Below the pieces are notes generated by a model. The model had not been told where the DNA came from and ran no database searches. It saw nothing but the letters and a program-made list of their open reading frames with translations. Source: Armatimonadota bacterium (GTDB lineage: Bacteria > Armatimonadota > Zipacnadia > UBA1398 > JAKPQA01). From it: a stretch of DNA of 57,727 nt. Of this stretch, positions 54,056 to 57,727 are shown one piece after another. Made by a program: the position numbers and the translations under genes. How positions within the stretch are numbered: the first letter of the stretch is position 1; the number at the start of each line of letters is the position of its first letter. The stretch lies in the NCBI GenBank assembly GCA_029547025.1, contig JAKPQA010000148.1:1-57727 (forward strand), given 5' to 3'.

Positions 54056-54528
54056 CGCGCTGTCTCCTTCCTTCTCTGCCTCCCATTCAGGGAGCGCCAG
54101 GGCCGCGTTGTGGGGGACCCTCGAGGGGCCAAGGAAAACCGACGTCCACCACGAGGCGGAGCGCGAGGGGGAGGCCGGAAGGGATGGAACGCAACCCGGC
54201 CCGGCCGACAGTACGCGGGGGGCTCCCGGCCTGTTGGGATCAGGTCGGCGGAGTACGGTCCGGCCGCCGGGACCCATGGGTGAGGCGACAGATACCGGTC
54301 GGCCGGGGAGGGAAGGTCGCCGGGCTGAGGCGATCCGCAACGGCACTGCGGATTGGCCTGCTCCGCTCTCGGGGAGCAAGGGCAGGCCTTCCGGGCGTCC
54401 GCGCAGCACGGACAACTGAGTTCACTGGCCAGCTCGGCCGGCTGACATCGCGCGCTAGCCGTGGGAGCAACCAGGAGGAGGGGCAGAACCAGCGCCACGA
54501 CCAGGCTCAGTGCCCTCACCTTCGCCAC
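54019..54528 (-). CDS. Probable small exported Cys-rich protein
   Basis: From GTG 54528 the frame encodes 169 residues: a convincing Sec signal (VRALSLVVALVLPLLLVAPT), then a Cys-rich head (ELSCPCCADARKACPC). It becomes a Pro/Arg-rich tail of doubtful coding quality that overlaps the next gene. GGAGGGAG lies upstream. The signal and first 60 residues look real; the rest may be out-of-frame noise or a frameshifted end. It may be co-transcribed with the metallothionein-like gene. Confidence 0.45.
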   Translation of the reverse strand: MAKVRALSLVVALVLPLLLVAPTASARCQPAELASELSCPCCADARKACPCSPRAEQANPQCRCGSPQPGDLPSPADRYLSPHPWVPAAGPYSADLIPTGREPPAYCRPGRVAFHPFRPPPRAPPRGGRRFSLAPRGSPTTRPWRSLNGRQRRKETARCRSRGSCSGCW

Positions 54529-54571
54529 CTCTCTCCCTCCCCTCCGCCGGCATCTGGGCCGCAGAGCCAAG

Positions 54572-54606
54572 CTACACTATATAGACCCACTAACTATTCT
54601 ATTGGC
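54572..54606 (-). promoter_or_regulatory. AT-rich patch, probable promoter of the Cys-rich genes
   Basis: Read on the minus strand, this patch contains TATATAGT, a -10-like sequence, about 45 bases before the GTG start at 54528. It stands out sharply in composition. No strong -35 was found. Confidence 0.4.
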
Positions 54607-54702
54607 ATCGCGGTGTCAGTGCAAGGGCCGGTACCACAGCCCCCAGGGCCATGACGTTCTTCCACCAGGCCCTGGACCTCTTCATGATGCACGGACGGCC
54701 TC

Positions 54703-54752
54703 GGGCCGGATAGGGTCCCACCAGCCTGCGGCTGGTTCCCCCTACGCGGCCC
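54703..54752 (+). repeat. Long hairpin related to the MITE-like elements
   Basis: GGGCCG (54703-54708) pairs with CGGCCC (54747-54752), AGGG with CCCT, and ACCAGCC (54720-54726) with GGCTGGT (54730-54736). The same nested plan occurs at 88-135 and 57623-57671 with different, compensating bases in the tip stem. The terminal repeats and outer arms of the element are not seen here, so it may be a remnant. Confidence 0.5.
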
Positions 54753-54895
54753 GCCCTCGAGAGCGAGATGAGCCTGCCACAGCCCCCGCACGCCCCCCAA
54801 TGGCGGCCGCGGCGGAGCGTGCCTAGCAGGGAGGCCCACAGCCGCGCCGCGGGGAAGGACGACCGCGCGGATGCCGTTCCAGCCAGGGAGGGGCC

Positions 54896-55621
54896 ATGGG
54901 ATTCCAGGTCTGCGCTCACCGGGGGGCGTCGTCCAGCCACCCCGAGAACACGGTTGCGGCCTTCGCTGCTGCCGCAGCGCTCGGAGTAGAGCGGGTGGAG
55001 TTCGATGTCCGGCGCACTGTCGACGGCGCGCTCGTCATCATGCACGACCCCACGGTGGACCGCACCACCGACGGCAGCGGGGCGGTTTGGGAGCTGACGC
55101 TGTCGCAGATCAGAGCGCTCGACGCGGGCTCCCACAAGGGGACGCAGTTCATTGGAGAGCGGGTGCCGACGCTCGCCGAGGCGCTCTCCGCTTGCCCGAT
55201 GCTGTGCAACGTCCACGTCTACCCCGGCCCCGACGACCTCGAAGCGACCGTCGATGGTGTCGTCGAGGAGCTCACGCACGCGGGACGGCTCGAGTCGGCC
55301 TTCGTGGCCGGCGACGCCAGGGTGGTCGACCGCGTAGCGCGAGTGGAGCCGCGGCTGGCGCGGTGCTTGCTCGATTGGGCTGACGACGCCGAGAGCTACC
55401 CGCAGCGGAGCCTCGACCGTGGGTGCCTCAACCTTCAACCATGGCGCGGGATCGTCAGCGAGGAGCTTTGCGCGGTCGCGCACAGCCTGGGCCAGACCGT
55501 GCATCCCTTCTACGCCGATGACGAGGCGGAGATGACGCGGCAGATCGCCTGCGGGGTCGACGGGATCCTGACCAACCAGCCGGCGTTGCTGCAGCGCATA
55601 CTTCGCAGTCTGGAGCGCTAG
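54896..55621 (+). CDS. Glycerophosphodiester phosphodiesterase (GDPD) family protein with altered metal site
   Basis: The 241-residue TIM barrel has the GDPD signature: AHRGASSSHPENT (catalytic His), EFDVRRTVDG (two acidic ligands) and VIMHDPTVDRTTDG (second His). The usual third ligand strand I-E-(I/L)-K reads NVHVYPG, so the Glu and Lys are replaced by His and Tyr. Activity may be altered or lost. Length is normal for a cytoplasmic GDPD and no signal is seen. GGGAGGGG directly precedes the ATG. Confidence 0.8.
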   Translation: MGFQVCAHRGASSSHPENTVAAFAAAAALGVERVEFDVRRTVDGALVIMHDPTVDRTTDGSGAVWELTLSQIRALDAGSHKGTQFIGERVPTLAEALSACPMLCNVHVYPGPDDLEATVDGVVEELTHAGRLESAFVAGDARVVDRVARVEPRLARCLLDWADDAESYPQRSLDRGCLNLQPWRGIVSEELCAVAHSLGQTVHPFYADDEAEMTRQIACGVDGILTNQPALLQRILRSLER

Positions 55622-55699
55622 GGAAGACCCGGGGAGCGGGCAGGGCGTCATCCGGCCCGTTCCGGCGAACGGTATCACACTGCATGGGGGGCGCTCTCG

Positions 55700-57217
55700 A
55701 TGGACCGCAGGCGATTCCTCGGATCGTTGGCAGCGCTGGCGGCGGGGGTGACTCGGGTGCACGGCGATGGCGCTGGGCGGGGCTGGTTCGATCCGCGGCA
55801 CCGGCAGCTCTTCCTCGACGATGCCGGTATCGCCAGGGTCACAGGCATGACCCGGGTGGTGAACCCGCCGACACGCCACCCGGCCAATCCCCTTATCGTC
55901 CCCGACCAGCCGTGGGAGAGCCGGTGCCAGGTCTACGGGACCGCGCTGTATGACGAGGCGCTGAAGCGTTTCCGCCTCTGGTACCTGACCATCCCCAAGG
56001 ACCGGGGCCTGGAGCCCCTGCATGTGGGCGATCGGCTCCGCGCCCCTCACACGACACTGGTGGCCTACGCCGAGTCCGATGACGGAATCCACTGGCTGAA
56101 GCCGGATCTGTCGCAGTTCAGCTACGACGGCGACGTGCACAACAACCTGATCGACCTGGGCCGCGACAACTGCGAAGGCATCTCCGTGCTTCTGGACGCC
56201 ACCGACCCCCACCGCACGCGGCGCTGGAAGGCCGTCTACTGGGACCACGGCTCCGGCGGGATCACCACCCGCGATGGCCAGCCCTACTCCGAAGACGGGC
56301 CGGACGACGGGTTCTGCGTGGCCACGTCGCCCGATGGGCTGCACTGGACGCCGAGCGCGGCGAACCCGGTCATCCGCGCGTACTGCGACACCGGGCAGAA
56401 CCTGGTCTATGACCCTGGGCTGCGACGGTATGTGGCTTTCAGCCGCTTCGGGCTCGGCCGGAAGCTGGCTCGCAGCGAGAGCGCGGACTTCGCCCAGTGG
56501 ACCACGCCAGAGCTCGTGCTCGAGTGCGACGAACCCGACGGGCCGGGCACGCAGATCTACGGCGCCGGAATCGACCTGTACCACGGCATCTACCTCGCGA
56601 TGCTGTGGATCTACCGCGAGGGGACGGACGGGACCATCGATACGCAGCTTGCGTGCAGCCGCGATGGCCGCCAGTGGACCCGGGTTGGCGACCGCGCAAC
56701 ATGGCTCGCCCTGGGCGAACCGGGCACGTGGGAGGGCGGCATGGTCCGGCCGTGCGGGCGCATCATTCGGCACGACGATGAGCTATGGGTCTATTACTGC
56801 GGTACCGATATCGCCCATGCGGGCCCGAACGTCACCCGCCAGACGCCGAAGCACCCGAGCTCCATCGGCCTGGCCACACTGCGCGCAGACGGCTTCGTCT
56901 CGCTAGACGCGGGCGACCGCCTCGGCAGCGTGCTCACGAAGCCGTTCCCGTTGCCGCCGGGCCGACTGAACCTGAATGCCGACGCCAGCCGGGGCAGCAT
57001 CTCGGTCTCGGTGTGCTCGCCCGAGGGGCGGCCGCTGCCAGGCCTCTCGGGGCTCGGGCCGATCGTGGGCAACCACACCAACCTCGTGCTGGCCATCGCG
57101 CCGGAGGCGCTGGAGCGACTTCACGGGAGACCGGTGTCGCTTCTCTTCGGGTGCCGGCGGGCGAAGCTCTACTCGTATGGGTTCATGCGGGCTGAAGCAC
57201 AGCCCGCGACGCCGTGA
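55700..57217 (+). CDS. Tat-exported beta-propeller, GH32/GH43-like
   Basis: The 505-residue protein has a twin-arginine signal (MDRRRFLGSLAALAAG). Its propeller-like pattern (RQLFLDDAGIAR, KRFRLWYLTIP, AESDDGIHWLKPD and TSPDGLHWTPS) repeats Asp-Gly-x-x-W phrases. This architecture is frequent in Planctomycetota and related groups and resembles the five-bladed GH32/GH43 fold. The catalytic acids were not identified, so it may be a non-catalytic or divergent glycosidase. It ends 15 bases before a hairpin. Confidence 0.7.
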   Translation: MDRRRFLGSLAALAAGVTRVHGDGAGRGWFDPRHRQLFLDDAGIARVTGMTRVVNPPTRHPANPLIVPDQPWESRCQVYGTALYDEALKRFRLWYLTIPKDRGLEPLHVGDRLRAPHTTLVAYAESDDGIHWLKPDLSQFSYDGDVHNNLIDLGRDNCEGISVLLDATDPHRTRRWKAVYWDHGSGGITTRDGQPYSEDGPDDGFCVATSPDGLHWTPSAANPVIRAYCDTGQNLVYDPGLRRYVAFSRFGLGRKLARSESADFAQWTTPELVLECDEPDGPGTQIYGAGIDLYHGIYLAMLWIYREGTDGTIDTQLACSRDGRQWTRVGDRATWLALGEPGTWEGGMVRPCGRIIRHDDELWVYYCGTDIAHAGPNVTRQTPKHPSSIGLATLRADGFVSLDAGDRLGSVLTKPFPLPPGRLNLNADASRGSISVSVCSPEGRPLPGLSGLGPIVGNHTNLVLAIAPEALERLHGRPVSLLFGCRRAKLYSYGFMRAEAQPATP

Positions 57218-57231
57218 CCGCGGGCGCTGGC

Positions 57232-57247
57232 GGCCAGGCGTCTGGCC
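57232..57247 (+). terminator. Hairpin after the propeller gene
   Basis: GGCCAG (57232-57237) and CTGGCC (57242-57247) pair around GCGT, 15 bases after the stop codon. It has no T-run. Confidence 0.45.
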
Positions 57248-57256
57248 TCGCAGGGA

Positions 57257-57267
57257 CCGGCCCACCG
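57257..57267. repeat. Target-site duplication, left copy
   Basis: CCGGCCCACCG occurs here and again at 57521-57531, exactly flanking the element 57268-57520. Confidence 0.65.
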
Positions 57268-57520
57268 CATTGGCGATAACATAGGGCCCTTGGCCGGGCG
57301 GCTGGGTCTCGCGAAGGTCGCGCGGAACGCCCGCCTGGTCTTGTGGAGGGGCCGCACAGGGGTGCGCCCAGAGGGCGCGGGGCCCCTGACCGGCCCGAGG
57401 TTGAGGCGTGTGGATCGGGCGCGTTGGGGGCCCACCACGCTGGGAGACGCGTGGTTCCCCCCATGGCGCCCCTCCGCAACCAGGCTGATGGGCCACGGGA
57501 GCCCTAAGTTGCCGCCAATG
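57268..57520 (-). mobile_element. MITE-like element, copy 2 (complete)
   Basis: This 253-base non-coding element is bounded by inverted terminal repeats CATTGGCGATAACATAGGG (57268-57286) and CCCTAAGTTGCCGCCAATG (57502-57520), matching at 16 of 19 positions. An exact 11-bp direct repeat flanks it. Its interior is the inverted copy of window positions 1-213. It has no open frame of its own and would need a transposase in trans. The strand given matches copy 1 read as plus. Confidence 0.7.
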
Positions 57521-57531
57521 CCGGCCCACCG
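57521..57531. repeat. Target-site duplication, right copy
   Basis: CCGGCCCACCG, identical to 57257-57267, follows the right terminal repeat directly. Confidence 0.65.
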
Positions 57532-57537
57532 GCCTTA

Positions 57538-57727
57538 CGGAGGGGCTGAATCGATGGGGCCCGCGGAGCGGGAAGGGCGCCATCCCGCCCCAACGAGAGC
57601 TCGCGCACCGCTGGAGGGTCTGGGCCGGACAGGGTCCCACCGGCCTTCGACCGGTCCTCCCTGTTCGGCCCCTCCGAGAAGCCTCTGCGGGGCAGATGCG
57701 GCGGCGGAAGGCGCTGCCCTCAGTACC
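57538..57727 (+). repeat. MITE-like element, copy 3 (older, interrupted, runs off window)
   Basis: Outer arms CGGAGGGGC (57538-57546) and GCCCCTCCG (57668-57676) and the nested GGGCCG/CGGCCC hairpin (57623-57671) match the plan of copies 1 and 2, although most of the sequence has diverged. A degenerate end motif CCCTCAGTACC closes the window. Its left terminal repeat may survive at about 57241-57255, on the far side of copy 2. Confidence 0.55.

Larger units (their letters stand above)
54529..54895. other. Intergenic region with hairpins
   Basis: The 367 bases between the divergent Cys-rich and GDPD-like genes contain no supported gene. They hold the AT-rich promoter patch, an 8-bp stem CCAGGGCC/GGCCCTGG (about 54642-54675), and a long hairpin related to the MITE-like elements. 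Confidence 0.5.
57218..57727. other. Repeat-filled terminal 510 bases without a gene
   Basis: This stretch holds a terminator-like hairpin, one nearly complete MITE-like element and a second, interrupted copy that runs off the window. Open frames here are repeat artefacts: the same peptide frame appears in the copy at 46-333. Confidence 0.7.

Noticed and set aside
54599-56773. A 724-codon minus-strand open frame
   Set aside because: It lies antisense to the GDPD-like and propeller genes, both of which have clear domains and starts. Its composition is typical of a shadow frame in high-GC DNA.
1-57727. CRISPR array, phage, toxin-antitoxin or restriction system
   Set aside because: No evenly spaced short repeats, no integrase, phage structural or nuclease genes, and no small paired toxin-like frames were seen.

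Overview
The window is a high-GC bacterial fragment of 36 supported protein genes, with no rRNA, tRNA, CRISPR array or intact transposase gene visible. The cell is a Gram-negative-type (diderm) heterotroph: three Omp85/BamA-type outer-membrane proteins end in an aromatic beta-signal, several enzymes carry twin-arginine (Tat) or Sec signals, and two lipoproteins have clear lipoboxes. The mix of DUF5107-TPR, GH28-like, sialidase-like, ceramidase-like, creatininase and heparinase-type proteins is what I associate with Armatimonadota, Planctomycetota or similar MAG-rich lineages. That placement is inference only.

Layout. 1-213: a copy of an inverted-repeat (MITE-like) element. 335-13096: carbohydrate- and ester-processing genes (GH28-like, DUF5107-TPR, BNR propeller, ceramidase-like hydrolase, heparinase II/III, a degenerate M24 protein, a sugar isomerase), interrupted by thyX and a small secreted protein. 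13514-18077: an exported ferredoxin-fused aldo/keto reductase, then a class II aldolase next to an 846-residue fusion resembling SorE (L-sorbose-1-phosphate reductase) plus SorD/SrlD (sorbitol-6-phosphate dehydrogenase). 18283-21979: thioredoxin, a DsbD/CcdA-TlpA fusion and transketolase, preceded by an extended -10 promoter. 22013-26828: an orphan RbsA-type sugar ABC ATPase, an ABC-F protein and a c-di-GMP phosphodiesterase-type response regulator. 27020-35396: a 2042-residue protein with 15 fibronectin type III (FN3) domains followed by two repeat-rich lipoproteins. 35393-39970: a Tat-exported isomerase and a 1203-residue NPCBM/six-hairpin glycosidase.

40159-47041 is an envelope module: an ECF sigma factor, an ECF-type promoter (GGAAC-N16-CGTC), and three tandem Omp85 paralogues, the second with its own sigma-70 promoter. 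47204-57217 returns to secreted catabolic proteins (a large secreted protein, a sialidase-like propeller, creatininase, an MttB-family methyltransferase, a GDPD-like protein, a GH32/43-like propeller) plus two exported Cys-rich proteins.

57218-57727 holds two further copies of the element seen at position 1. One copy (57268-57520) has terminal inverted repeats bounded by an exact 11-bp direct repeat and appears inserted into an older copy. Both window ends lie in this repeat, so they may be assembly breaks.

Most notable items: the ECF sigma/promoter/Omp85 module, the nested MITE-like elements, the SorE-SorD-like fusion with its internal Rossmann duplication, and the exported Cys-rich pair.
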